Shown here in pieces: positions 43,061 to 56,400 of a stretch of 64,000 nucleotides of DNA. Position numbers and translations under genes: made by a program. Position 1 is the stretch's first letter; every line of letters begins with the position of its first letter. Origin of the DNA: Amia ocellicauda (lineage: Eukaryota > Chordata > Actinopteri > Amiiformes > Amiidae); NCBI RefSeq assembly GCF_036373705.1, contig NC_089863.1:10736857-10800856 (forward strand), in the 5' to 3' direction. Below the pieces are notes generated by a model, which was given only the letters and a program-made list of their open reading frames with translations, was not told where the DNA came from and searched no databases.

Positions 43061-43615
43061 AGCCATATACAACCTATAGGTAAGCCAGGGATTTTACTTC
43101 AAAACAAAGATGAACAAATAACAATATTAACTATTAAATAAAACTGGAAATAACATTGATGAACATTCCACCATCAGTATTTCAAAAGATTAAACATAAA
43201 TAGGTGTATTTGTTGAAAACATAAACCCGCACAACTCCACTTCCTTTCTGGTATAAAATAACTAAACCGTTTTTTTTTTTTTTTATGAAATCTAAATGGT
43301 AAACACCTTTTTCCTTTGATAGTATCAGAATCTCTCAGCATTTGTGCATTTTGAAGAACAATATTGAACGATATAAAGAAATACAAACTTGGCTGCTTTG
43401 TTTGTCACAGGTACATGGCATCATGGATGGAGATCGCAACAGTACAGACGATAAGAATCAGGTCTAAAGTGAGAGGACATAGAAGCTGGATACACAAGGA
43501 GGTCAGGCTGACAAGCAAGTTTATTATTAAGAGTGGGACACAAACACATTTAAATTCAACACCAGACAGTGCAGTATTTTGTTGTTTTAACAACAACCAT
43601 GCAGCAGTTATTAGG
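43061..43615. other. No gene seen
   Basis: AT-rich, poly-T run at 43270. No feature. Confidence 0.5.
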
Positions 43616-45033
43616 AAATATTTGGACAGTGACACAACTGTCATCATTGTGGTCCCCACAATTATAAGGGCTCAAAAGTAATTGGACAAACTAACATAAT
43701 CATGAATTAAATTGTGAGTTTCAATACTTGGTTGCAAATCCTTTGCAGTCAATGACTGGATGAAGTCTGGAACCCATAGACATCACCAGATGCTGGGTTT
43801 CTTCCCTGGTGATGCTCTGCCAGGCCAGCACTGGAGCTGACTTTAGTTCCTGCTTGTTCTTGGGGCATTCTGCCTTCAGTTTTGCCTTACAAATCAAAAC
43901 AAATGAATCAGAGAGATAGCAAAAACATTAGGTGTGGCCAAATCAACTATTTGGTACATTCTTAAAAAGAAAGAATGCACTGGTGAACTCAGGAACACCA
44001 AAAGGCCCGGAAGACCACGGAAAGCAACTGTGATGGATGACATAATAATTCTTTCCCTGTTGTAGAAAAACCCCTTCACAACAGTTTGCCAGATCAAGAA
44101 CAGCCTCCAGGAGGTAGGTGTATCTGTGTCAAAGTCAACAATCAAGAGAAGACTTCACCAGAGTAAATACAGAGGGTTTTCCACAAGATGTAAACAGGAA
44201 ACAGGAAGACCAGATTTGAGTTTGCTAAAAACATCTAAAGAACCCTGTACAGTTCTGGAACAACATCATCATTGACAAAGATCTACCAGAATGATGGGAA
44301 GAAAAGAGTATGGAGAAGGGAAGGAATCGCTCATTATCTGAAGCATACCACCTCATCTGTGAAGCATGTTATGGCATGGGCATGTATGGCTGCCAAGGGA
44401 ACTGGTTCCCTTGTATTTATTGATGATGTGACTCCTGACAAAAGCAGCAGGATGAATTCTGAAGTGTTTAGGGCTATATTATCTGCTCAGATTCAGCCAA
44501 ATGCTTCAAAATTCATTGGACGGTGCTTCACAGTGCAGATGGACAATGACATGAAGCATACTATGAAAGCAACTCCAAGACTTTTTTAAGGCAAAGAAGT
44601 GGAATGTTCTGCAATGACCAAGTCAATCACCTGACCTGAATCCAATTGAGCAGCATTTCAGTTGCTGAAGGCAAAACTGAAGGCAAAACGCCCCAAGAAC
44701 AAGCAGGAACCAAAGACAACTGCAGTGCAGGCCTGGCAGAGCATCACCAGGGAAGAAGCCCAGCATCTGGAGATGTCTTTGGGTTCTATACTTCAGGCAG
44801 TCATTGACTGCAATGGATTTGCAACCAAGTATTGAAACTCACAATTTAATTAATGAAATTGAGGGGACCACATATAAAAATGGGTGTAATTGATATACCG
44901 TTCACCCAATTTGGATGTAACTACCCTCAAATTAAAGATGAATGTCTACATTTAAAGCACATCTTAATTTGGCATACATAGCCAAAATTATGACAATTGT
45001 GTCACTGTCCAAATATTTATGGACCTAACTGTA
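43616..45033 (+). mobile_element. Decayed full-length Tc1-like element
   Basis: Inverted ends AAATATTTGGACAGTGACAC (43616) and, reversed, TAAATATTTGGACAGTGACAC (to about 45020). The right end extends to CAGTTAGGTCC, the outer part missing on the left. A degenerate transposase between them is readable in pieces: RRPGRPRKATV-like near 43990, HVMAWACMAAKGTGSLVFID at 44370 and MDNDMKHTMKATPRLF at 44538, followed by PPDLNPIE-like words with stops. Dead copy. Confidence 0.87.
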
Positions 45034-45129
45034 TATGCCTTCATTAGTCCATTGCTCAGATCAAACTGGTACCAGATCAATATTGACACACCAATCTTGA
45101 CACCTGATAGACCTGTTTCAGTGTTTGCT

Positions 45130-46089
45130 TCAGAGGGTCTGCTCAGTGTAAGGCTGAGTCTGGACTGTCTCTATGCCCATGTCTCCCTGAGCTGCGCTGG
45201 CTCTCTTGCAGCAACCCCTCACCTTGGTCATCCTCCTGCAGCAGGGCACAGAATCCAGAGCGCCTCTGACATCATTTCTGAGAAACATGTACAGGAAGGG
45301 GTCCAGGAGGGGGTTGAGGCACCGGATGTTTAAGGCGATTTCTTGGCAATCCAGTAGCCCCTGAGGAATTTTTCCCTTCATGAACTTGAAGGTGTCAATG
45401 ACGAGATAAAGCAAGAAGTGCGGCCCGAAGATTCCAGCAAAGATGAAGAGGACAAGGGCCAGCATGTGCCGGATCCTCTTCTTCTCTGCAGCTGGCAGCA
45501 CGCTGAGCCTAAGCAGGGCTCTCCAGGTGGCCACATAGGCGAAAACGAGGAGAACCAGTGGGACGGGGAATAGGGTCAGCAGGTAAACCACGTGGAACAC
45601 CTGCCCTGCGGCTGGCTTCAGGTTCTCCAGGGAGCTTTTGATGCAAACGATGAGGATGGACACCACCCAAGTGGCCAGGGACACGAGTCGAGTGTGCCTG
45701 AGGCTGCGGCGACTGCGGTACCACAGAGGGTGGGCCACGATCACATACCTCTCTAGTGCGATGCACACAAGGAAACCAATGCTGGCGCACACGCAGACGT
45801 TGAAGATGGCCCCATCAACTAGGTGCACAGCATCCCAGCTGCACACCGGTTTACTGGTGTACTTCCCAATTAAGATGGGTGTCATGGTGACCTGAATGAG
45901 GTCAGCGATGAGGAGATTGATGGCAAAGACGGGCATCACATAGTCTATCTTGACAAGCCGGCAGAGGCCGTAAATGGCCAGGCAGTTGGAGGGCAGCCCG
46001 ACCACCAGCAGAACATAGTGAAGCACCACTGTGAACATGGGGAGAGCACCTAGTGGATAGAGGTGATCACAATCTGATAGGTTTCCCAT
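45130..46089 (-). CDS. Receptor G: orphan class A GPCR, 319 aa, intact
   Basis: Single coding exon. NLS glycosylation site at 3-5, Cys7. TM1 GLPSNC with Asn35 (1.50). TM2 LLIADLIQ with Asp63 (2.50). Loop 1 has Cys83, six residues before the usual 3.25 place (His89). TM3 ends E113-R-Y. TM4 W141. Only 36 residues separate W141 from TM5 P177, and loop 2 has no Cys. TM6 has FGP with P223, loop 3 Cys248, TM7 LLDPFLYMFL. The tail has PCC, GCC and KRAS and ends EQTL. Cys7-Cys248 can form the N-terminus-loop-3 bond. Nearest relative is receptor H at 55346, as part of a segmental duplication. Delta-branch placement is by motif; the ligand is unknown. Confidence 0.94.
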   Translation of the reverse strand: MGNLSDCDHLYPLGALPMFTVVLHYVLLVVGLPSNCLAIYGLCRLVKIDYVMPVFAINLLIADLIQVTMTPILIGKYTSKPVCSWDAVHLVDGAIFNVCVCASIGFLVCIALERYVIVAHPLWYRSRRSLRHTRLVSLATWVVSILIVCIKSSLENLKPAAGQVFHVVYLLTLFPVPLVLLVFAYVATWRALLRLSVLPAAEKKRIRHMLALVLFIFAGIFGPHFLLYLVIDTFKFMKGKIPQGLLDCQEIALNIRCLNPLLDPFLYMFLRNDVRGALDSVPCCRRMTKVRGCCKRASAAQGDMGIETVQTQPYTEQTL

Positions 46090-46200
46090 GGTTTTCCTGG
46101 TAAATGATGGGATGGAGGAGTCTGCACTTTGCTGGTCAGTGGGGCAGCAAGAGTTTGTGCTGTGCTGGTCAGTGGGGGTCTTGCCCGGTTTGACCAGATA
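46090..46200 (-). promoter_or_regulatory. Receptor G leader, two 33-bp-type units
   Basis: Minus strand: GGCAAGACCCCCACTGACC, AGCACAGCACAAACTCTTGC, GACCAGCAAAGTGCAGACTC, then AAAACCATGG. A likely acceptor upstream is TGTCTAACAATCATCTAG at about 46222. Confidence 0.7.
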
Positions 46201-46691
46201 TTCTGCTATGCGCTGTCCATCTAGATGATTGTTAGACAGTGGAGAAGGAAAACATCTTGATTAATGTTCAAAGGCAAACACTATATACACCATCCAAACA
46301 TTCTGAAAAAGACTTCATTCTGTTCATTTTGTCTGTTCATTTCAGGTAAATTAAAATAGAGAGAGAGATCAACAGAGAGATATATAGACAGATTGATTGA
46401 CTTTGAAAGCACAGGTATTCCAAAACTGAATTTTTAATTGTTGTGAATTGCCTGAGCACAGTTTGCATGGACTCAGTTTCAGTGATCAGTTGCAGAGCTA
46501 TAACAATTGTGAGAATGAAGGCAATGATCACACAACACATCTGTAAACAGTCAACCACAAAGCAGATTATAAAATTATTACACATTGCATTTCATTGAGT
46601 CCTTGTCCACCTGAGTTCAAGAATACTGCACTCCAATGCAGACAGCCAGTCTGCCCCATACATTCTAACAGCGTTCAGATATTGTTACGAT
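46201..46691 (-). other. Receptor G intron, near part
   Basis: Aligns with 56400-56890 upstream of receptor H (AGAGAGATCAACAGAGAGAT, GAAAGCACAGGTATTC, TTTGCATGGACTC). No coding region. Confidence 0.6.
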
Positions 46692-48211
46692 CAGGCATGG
46701 GCAAAGATACATCAAAATCTATTTTAAAATAAGATACCAAATACCTATAAAGTACAAAATACAGCAGCCACACCATCAAAAATAAAACTACTGTATTTTA
46801 AAAATACTCAAAATACTATTACATGGGAGCATAATATCACTTTGCAAACCTTCCATCTATCAGCCTATTTGATCTATCCCTTCACCAGTAAACTGACTTG
46901 ATTAAGTAGACAATGTTTGATAGCAACAGCTTTTCTCTGCCTAACGAGTCATGCGATAAATCTGACATATGCATCCAGTTAACAGATCAAATATTCACAT
47001 ATCCCTGTGATCACCCAGATGAAGGTTAGTTTTAAAGTAGCCAACAGTTTAATGTTTAACTAACAGTTTGCTAATGACTCATAATTGTATCCTAATTTAG
47101 TTACTTGGTGTTTGGTAATGAAGGGTCTACTTTACATCAGCAACACTGACTCAATGACAAACAAATCATTCATAAGAAGACAACTGATGGCACTTTTATT
47201 CATTGCAACAAGTTTCTAAGTAATTACTCATTTGATTGTTAATCATAAATATAATAATAAATTCTGTGTCAGGCAGTCATTCATGCAATGGTATGCAAAA
47301 TCATGATCCTACTAAACAGCTACTTCAAGTAGGGTATAATCATTTATCAATCAATTATTCATTTATTAGTCATTGGACACCTATTTGGAAGTTGAAAACA
47401 AACATTTTAGCACTTTGTCAACAATTATTAAATTATCAATATGTTTTGATTTTAAATGTAGCCAGAAATGTAATCAGAAAGTAGCAACAGAACTTGTCAA
47501 GGAGTATTAATCCAACTCCAACCACTGAATCTATTGAGAGCCTCAGAAAATAGGTATAGAGGACACATACACATTAACAATGTAGTAAGAAAATTTACTT
47601 AAACTCCAATAGAGAATACTACAATAGAAATACTACAGACCAGGTATTCCAAAACAATTCAAAAGTTCTACCAAAAACAGTCAAACTTATGTGTGAGTGT
47701 GGGTGAGAGAGTGTGTGTGTGTGTGTGTGAGAGAGGGAGTGTATTGAATGAGTGTGTGTGCCTACATTGCAGAAGTCTCTTCAGCTACTGATGCCTTTAA
47801 GCACAACTAACTTTTAAAAAAGTGTGGCATTTAGACGTCGTCCATGGGGCTGGTTGATCAGTCATGCAAAGGAAAATAAACGCTCTATTGGAGCTGAGGA
47901 TGGGATGATTGTGTTAAACCTCACAAAAAGGTGCTTGATTAGGGGTAGTGCAAAGACTCCAGCTCTGCTAGAGTCTGGACAAATTACTGAGTAGACACCA
48001 ATCAGAGCAGCATTTTTATGATGTCATCATGTAGACTTCTCACAAAGTATTTTACAGTAGTTTTAAACTACAAAATACAAAACACTAAAGTATTTTGATA
48101 AAAAATATGAAGACATTTTCATCAACCCTATCAAATACAAATTACAAAATCCTATTTTGTATTTGAAATATGTATTTTAAACACATGTATCATAAATACT
48201 GCCCATCCCTG
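46692..48211. mobile_element. Non-autonomous hAT element, 1520 bp, 8-bp target duplication
   Basis: Starts CAGGCATGGGCAAAGATAC and ends GCCCATCCCTG (reversed, CAGGGATGGGC). The flanks GTTACGAT (46684-46691) and GTTATGAT (48212-48219) are an 8-bp target duplication with one CpG-decay mismatch. The paralogous site near 56895 upstream of receptor H is empty. AAATAC-rich arms extend inward from both ends. No transposase frame. A TG/GA microsatellite lies at 47715-47740. Confidence 0.88.
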
Positions 48212-48252
48212 GTTATGATGAGATATGAAAAGAGTGAAAATTTGCTACTGAC

Positions 48253-48360
48253 CTGGTCACTGGATAGCAGAAGCTTCACTGATGAGCTTTCCGTCTTGTT
48301 TCTGACACAGGAACAGAGCGGGTGGGGGCGGACAGGAGGCTTTGGTGTCCCACAGTGAAA
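48253..48360 (-). other. Candidate untranslated first exon of receptor G
   Basis: Minus strand ends TATCCAGTGACCAG|GTCAGTAGC with the donor at 48252. It aligns with the receptor H copy (donor 56935). Further upstream TGTGGGACACCAAAGCC also aligns (TGTGGAACACCAACGTC). The left edge of the exon is unknown. Confidence 0.55.
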
Positions 48361-48484
48361 TTAACAAAACCACAAGGCCCTGTGATAAGCCAAACAGAGA
48401 CACGCTGGCTCATACTGTTGGGTCATCAATACAATATACTCTGAAAATGGTTTGCGGGAGACATTGCCTACATCTGCTCTGAAA

Positions 48485-48645
48485 TGATCAGTCATGATCC
48501 CGGGTAGTGCAGTGCTGTTGTACCCTTGAGCAAGGTACTTCACTTAGATTGCTTCAGTAAAAATGCCCAGCTGTATAAATGGGTACAAATGTAAGTCGCC
48601 CTGGATAAGAGCGTCAGCTAAATGACGGTAATGTAATGTAATGGT
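48485..48645 (+). mobile_element. SINE or L2 tail copy
   Basis: GGTAGTGCAGTGCTGTTGTA, CCTTGAGCAAGGTACTTCAC, AAATGGGTACAAATGTAAGTC, GCCCTGGATAAGAGCGTCAG, then TAATG repeats. A well-known fish interspersed repeat ending in the L2-type tail. It is absent from the receptor H copy. Confidence 0.7.
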
Positions 48646-49212
48646 GTTGGAGTAGGAGCTGGATTTTATCTGTGAGTGAGTCTGTTAGCTCAGTGTGTTT
48701 CTCCCTCGCACTTCCACACTCAACAGTGTGTTCAGGGTTCACTGTCTGCAATGGAGAGAGGACTTGTGTCCATCCAAATGTCCATTGTGGGGGGGTGTGG
48801 GGATCAGAGTTTGTGTGAATGTCACGTGGCAGTGAATTGGCCTTTATCATATGTGACTGGCCCCCACCTGTATTTGGGCCGCAAGGGTGCTTTTTCACTC
48901 TGATTACAGCAGTACCTATTTGCAGGATGTAGCGCCCCTGCTGGTGAGCATGGAGTAAACTGGGGAGTGCAGGATGTGGCGCCCCTGCTGGTGAGCTTCA
49001 ACCACGCAGGAATGCAGGACTTTGTGCCCCTGTTTGTCTCTCACAACCACACAACTGACTTTTATCACCGCAAAGTAAAATAAATAAACACAAACAATCC
49101 TAACAAACAGTTCAATACGCTGAACACACTCTACCTCCTCACCTCTAATGTTTCGTTTGGACCATGGGGTTGTTTCTAGTAATGTTGGGAAAGACTTTTG
49201 TTATTTGTTTAA
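48646..49212. other. No gene; short duplication
   Basis: GCAGGATGTAGCGCCCCTGC is nearly repeated 50 bp later (48922-49000). No gene. Confidence 0.6.
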
Positions 49213-49242
49213 GCGTGCACGCACGCACGCACGCACGCACGC
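49213..49242. repeat. (GCAC)n microsatellite
   Basis: About seven GCAC units. Confidence 0.9.
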
Positions 49243-51327
49243 ACCTTCTTCCCCACAGCCACAGCCACCGCCCTGACTGCTCTGCACTGCTTCCTTATAT
49301 AGTGCCTTGCTCCATCTCCCCCCACCACTAATGCCAGAGCAGTTTCTTCTGGACAATGTAGTGTCCTGGCCCTGCTGCCATGTTTTTAAAGGGGCCCAAT
49401 CCCTTTTTCTCACACATATTATTATTATTATTAATATTATTATTACTCCCTGACTTTTTCATGTGATTAGTTGTTATTATTCTTACTTTCTTTCACTGAT
49501 TGTATTACTTTGTTTAATTGAGTATTGAGATGATTGGTTTATTTGTTGCACGTGTGTTTAATATGTTTTAATTGCAGCACAGAGACATTCTGACCTTGTT
49601 TCACCCGCATACCTCAGCTGATTATTTTCACCTGCACCTCTGACTAAATTGCAGGCTTCATAGGCTGGATAGGGCTGTGTTTTGTCAGTCAAGAGCTCAG
49701 CATGAAGAGAGGCAGCAGCGGAAAGGGAAGTGTGCAGGGGAAGGCAGTGCAGGATGGCTCCTATTGATGTCATGGTCCCCTAGCACTCCCCCTCTATCCC
49801 CGCTAGGGGCCGCCAATTCCCTGCACACTTTCCTTTCCTAGCACTCTCCCAGCAATCATCCTATTAAAATTCCTGAACACCCTTGTGCACTCTTGTTTCC
49901 ACCCTCTGTTCCCATTCGCCCTGCACTTCACTAACTTAGTTTCTGTTCCCTTTATGGTCCCCTCACTTCCCTCAGTCGTGGCAAAGTTTTGCCAGTGTCT
50001 ACTGCAATCCCTAGCCTTGTCCCAGTGCCTGTTCTATCCTTGTTCCCTCGAGCCCTGTATCTGCCTTGTTCCCTTGACCCCCTGCATGACTTCGCGTCTG
50101 TTTTCCTGATCCCACAACCCTCGCCTGTGACCTTGACCACATCCCTGCCTTGCCTTTATTGTCCTGCTTTTCCGTTATTCGATCCACGCCTGTCTGACCA
50201 TCCCACAACCAGCACTGCACTTGGGTCCCCTGTTCCCGTGCTCCCCGAGGTAAACGTGACAATTGGATTATAATTGGCAATATAAGTCCAGGACATGACC
50301 GAGTGGAATGCAATGGACTTGGCAAATGGCAACTGGAGCAGACAGAAGGGGCTCTCCAGGGCAAGCTAAGTTACCTGAACTTGATGACTGAAATCAGACA
50401 TTTTCTTAGGAATAAGAGACATATTCATTTGCAATTTATGAGTCTTTATTTTGCATGAATGAGAGACATATACGCTTGCACTTCATAATTCTTTATCTTG
50501 TACTGCTGTTGGCCAAGACTGTGCTTAACTTTCCTGTATCAGCCAGAGGAACAACTACCTGTAGAGAGAGAAAAATAATAATAGTTAGTATTATGTAGTT
50601 TACTCGGACCATAATACATATCTTCTTATCTGTAGTCCTGGCGGAGATCGTTGTTGGTCGTCTGGGACTGCCCCGGAGTACCTAGAGGGAAAGAAGTCAG
50701 ACTGGGGTTTTCATCTGCTTAAAAGGATATATTGGCATTCACAGCACATTGCAGTTACCTGCCAGTGCTCTGTGCGCTGCTGCTCTACCTGGAGGAACAA
50801 AGATCAACAGACTACAGTTGCTGGACTCTTGTTTTCAAGTATATTATTAGGGGAATTAAAAATGTGTATAGTGTGTATAATTATTCTGTTTGGTTATTTT
50901 ATTTTGTTTTGGATAGGGATTTTAGTGTTTTATCACCCAGTTTATTTAAGGCAGGTTTTAGATATCAATGGACTGCATCTAAGCACAGACTGTATTCGAC
51001 TCTACTTTTGTTTTACAATATTTACATAATTCCCCTGTACTTTTGACATGCCCTGCCCTGCCCTTGGAGATATCGGAGTATGTAGAACTAAAAAACATTT
51101 TAATACTCATTGCCTGTTGTGGTGTCCTGGGGTCCTGATCAAGCCTGCTTAGAGAGAAGATATTTGGTGTAATGAGCTCTTCACTCATCTTAAACCACAG
51201 TGACATAGTCCAGTTTAACATATTCATGCATTCTGCAGTTTGCCTAAAGAGTTTGCCCGCAGTGGTGTGATTGCAATCATAATGATCTAATAAACAAACA
51301 CTTACAGTGATATGCCAAGTCTAAATA
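49243..51327. other. No gene supported
   Basis: About 2 kb with a C/T-rich stretch at 49780-50260, an ATT run at 49418-49445, and short unrelated frames. The 104-codon frame at 50732-51046 has no domain and no family resemblance. Confidence 0.5.
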
Positions 51328-51408
51328 TACAGCTCTGGAGAAACATAAAGAGACCACTCCAAGTTCAGAAATCAATGTTAAGTGGTCTTCATTTTTTCCA
51401 GATCTGTA
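51328..51408. mobile_element. 81-bp MITE of the TACAGCTCTGGA Tc1-like family
   Basis: Left TACAGCTCTGGAGAAACATA, right TTTTTTCCAGATCTGTA, flanked by TA. It also holds a second inverted pair, AGAGACCACT and AGTGGTCTTC. Same family as 7222-7912. Confidence 0.82.
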
Positions 51409-53870
<2,462 letters not shown>

Positions 53871-53977
53871 GCAGTTTATTGCAGCACAGCACAGGAAAAC
53901 AAGCTCATGTTAAAATACATTCCAATCAAGAGCAAACGGTCAAGATTTTGCATTCTCTTTCCCTAACTGCAGTGTTT

Positions 53978-54333
53978 TCAGACACTGGATATGGCCTCAG
54001 TCACTGGCTTCTCCTTCCCTGTGTCTCCCTGTTCAACCCCATTGTCCTCTGTGTCTCTGGGGCTCTCTTTGTGGAACAGACACAGAAGGGGGGCATGACC
54101 ACAGTCAGGGGGAGCAGGCCAATTGTAACCATGAAAGTTTTTAAATACATTAAATTAATGTAGACAGAGACCCTGCTGCCAGACTGGAACAGCCTGTAAA
54201 GGGTCCAGCAGTTGGCAGGCAGGCCGAGGCAGAACACAATGATGTAGAACACAGCTAGAAAAATGTCAGATAAAAAGTCCAACTAACTTGTGGCTCCTGG
54301 ATCCTCATATTCACTGGTGTTTGAGTCGTTCAT
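53978..54333 (-). pseudogene. Receptor I: LPANC-subfamily gene with TM2-to-TM7 deletion
   Basis: Start at 54333 (MNDSNTSEYE). Stop codons soon follow. 54282 downwards reads FYIIVFCLGLPANCWTLYRL and SGSRVSVYINL, then jumps directly to LLPLTVVM of TM7 and the tail with TGTCTGA at 53978. About 560 bp coding TM2-TM6 is missing, with an in-line fusion at about 54150. TM1 plus TM7 cannot form a receptor. Confidence 0.85.
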
Positions 54334-54608
54334 GGTGTCCTCCTCAATGGACAGGTTCACAGAATGCTGCTGCTCTGGTCTGAATATTTTGGATTATCAA
54401 CAGAAAGAAACCAACAGGAAATAACATCAGCTTACAAATGAGTAATAGTACACTAAAGAAATAGGGAAACAACTAGGAAGAATACAGAAGAAATGTTGAT
54501 TCTATTGGAACTGTCATCCTAAGACCAAACTGTCCTATGTTTTTGCTGTGCTTTCAGTATCATGCAGCTGGACTGGAAGAAGATACGCAATTCAAGGAGC
54601 TCCCTTAC
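54334..54608 (-). other. Probable receptor I intron
   Basis: Begins on the minus strand with the donor GTAAGGGA at 54608. No leader minisatellite is clearly visible. No gene. Confidence 0.45.
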
Positions 54609-54950
54609 CTGTGTCAAACTGGAAGGGCAGTAGGGATGGTACTATAGCTGCATCAGGAAGTTTAATCTAGGTTTCTCAGAGTAGATCTTTCTGACTGAGA
54701 TCTGCCATCCAGGAACTGCATCAGAAGGAGCTGGATCCTCAGTGGAGAAAGACAGTGGTGGGGTGATGAGCCAGATCTTTATGTCACAGCCTGAGGGGCG
54801 GGACTCTCAGCCCTGAGCCTCTGGGTGGCAGCAAGGTCACAGCGTCCTCTTAATCTGATTTGCCGAATAGCCGATTAGAGCTGACATAGGTGGAGATGTT
54901 ATCACCTGCTGTTTCCTCTCATGTCCCCTCATTTCTACCTGACAGTGCCA
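54609..54950 (-). promoter_or_regulatory. Promoter and first exon of receptor I
   Basis: Minus strand: GTCCCGCCCCTCAGGCTGTG (GC box), then ACATAAAGATC (TATA-like), then CTTTCTCCACTGAGGATCCA and a donor GACACAG|GTAAGGGA at 54608. It aligns in order with 31980-32343, making this a duplicated promoter/exon unit in opposite orientation. Confidence 0.6.
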
Positions 54951-55165
54951 TGGGAGCATCCTGCACACTTCTCCGGTGTGGTAAGCTTTTAGTAGAAGAG
55001 TGATTGTTGAACAGGGTAAGAATAATTGGTTGAAATTTTGTACTGTTTAGAAATCTTTAGCCCTTGAGGATGTTTCTTTGAAATTAGGACCTGCGAAACC
55101 AGGAATCCTTCAAACAGATCCTTTCAATCTGAAAATAAATAAATAAATAAATAAATAATGTATGA

Positions 55166-55215
<50 letters not shown>

Positions 55216-55345
55216 TTATTGTATATTCTTGCCATCATTAGTCCACTGTTCAAATGAGGGATTGTATCAAACTGGTACCAGATCAATCTTGGCACATTGC
55301 TGACAGACCTGTTTCAGTCCCCAGTGTTTGCTTCAGACAGTCTGC
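54951..55345. other. No gene; TAAA and TA microsatellites
   Basis: (AAAT)n at 55135-55157 and (TA)n at 55171-55211. The right part is the receptor H 3' flank, similar to 45040-45130. Confidence 0.7.
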
Positions 55346-56287
55346 TCAGTCTGGACTCTGGACTGTCTCTATGCCCGTGTCTCCCTGAGCTGCGCTGGCT
55401 CTCCTGCAGCACCCCCTCACCCTGACGAAACTCCAGCAGCAGGGCACAAAATCCCGAGCACTTCTGAAATCATACCTGAGAAACATGTACAGGAAGGGGT
55501 CCAGGAGGGGGTTGAGGCAGCGGATGTTTAAGGCAATTTCTTGGCAATCCAGCAGCCCCTGAGGAATATTTTCCTCCATGAACTTGAAGGTGTCAATGAC
55601 AAGATAAAGCAAGAAGTGCGGCCCAAAGATTCCAGCAAAAATGAAGAGGACGAGGGCCAGCGTGTGCCGGATCCTCCGTTTCTCTGTGGCCGTCAGCGCA
55701 CTGGGTCCACACAGGGCTCTCCCGCTGCCCACGTAGGAGAAGACAAGTAGGACCAATGGGACAGGGAAGAGGGTCAGCAGGTAAACCACGTGGAACACCT
55801 GCCCCGCGGCTGGTTTCATGTTCTCCAGGGAGCTCTTGATGGAGACAACGAGGATGGACACCACCCAGGTGGCCAGGGAGACGAGCCGGGTGTGCCTGAG
55901 GCTGCGGCGGCAGCGGTACCACAGAGGGTGGGCCACAATCAAATACCTCTCTAGTGCAATGCACACAAGGAACCCAATGCTGGCGCACACGCAGATGTTG
56001 AAGATGGCCCCATCAACTAGGTGCACAGCATCCCAGGTGCAAATTTGTTTGCTGGTGTACCTCCCGATTAAGATGGGTGTCATAGTGACTTGGATGAGGT
56101 CAGCAATGAGGAGGTTGATGGCATAGACGGGCATCACATAGTCTGCCTTGACAAGTTGGAAGAGGCCATAAATGGCCAGGCAGTTGGAGGGTAGCCCGAC
56201 CACCAGCAAGATGTAGTGAAGCACCACTGTGAACATGGAGAGAGCACCCAGGGGAAAGAGGTGGTCACAGTCTGATATGTTTCTCAT
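55346..56287 (-). CDS. Receptor H: orphan class A GPCR, 313 aa, intact
   Basis: Segmental-duplicate sister of receptor G with the same plan: NIS glycosylation site at 3-5, Cys7, GLPSNC, LLIADLIQ, ERY, FGPHFLL, loop 3 LLDCQEI and LLDPFLYMFL. Loop 2 (KSSLENMKPAAGQ) lacks Cys. It differs at the cytoplasmic end of TM5, where TWRAL has become SGRAL, and in the tail, where a small rearrangement gives ETVQSPD and an earlier stop than G. PCC, GCC and RRAS remain. The fewer tail residues may change internalisation or partner binding. The ligand is unknown. Confidence 0.93.
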   Translation of the reverse strand: MRNISDCDHLFPLGALSMFTVVLHYILLVVGLPSNCLAIYGLFQLVKADYVMPVYAINLLIADLIQVTMTPILIGRYTSKQICTWDAVHLVDGAIFNICVCASIGFLVCIALERYLIVAHPLWYRCRRSLRHTRLVSLATWVVSILVVSIKSSLENMKPAAGQVFHVVYLLTLFPVPLVLLVFSYVGSGRALCGPSALTATEKRRIRHTLALVLFIFAGIFGPHFLLYLVIDTFKFMEENIPQGLLDCQEIALNIRCLNPLLDPFLYMFLRYDFRSARDFVPCCWSFVRVRGCCRRASAAQGDTGIETVQSPD

Positions 56288-56400
56288 GGTTTTTCTGGTA
56301 AATGATGGAATGGAGGAGTCTGTATTGCACTGGTAAGTGGGGCTGGAGGAATCTGTGCTGCGTTGGTCAGTGGGGGTCTTGCCCTGTAAATTTTACCAGA
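56288..56400 (-). promoter_or_regulatory. Receptor H leader, two 33-bp-type units
   Basis: Minus strand: GGCAAGACCCCCACTGACC, AACGCAGCACAGATTCCTCC, CAGTGCAATACAGACTCC, AAAACCATGAG. The acceptor AG used by G (CATCTAG) reads CATCTGG here. TTTACAG at about 56388 is a possible substitute. Confidence 0.68.

Noticed and set aside
50732-51046. 104-codon frame
   Set aside because: AT-rich, no domain, no splice or promoter context, and overlaps another frame of similar length.
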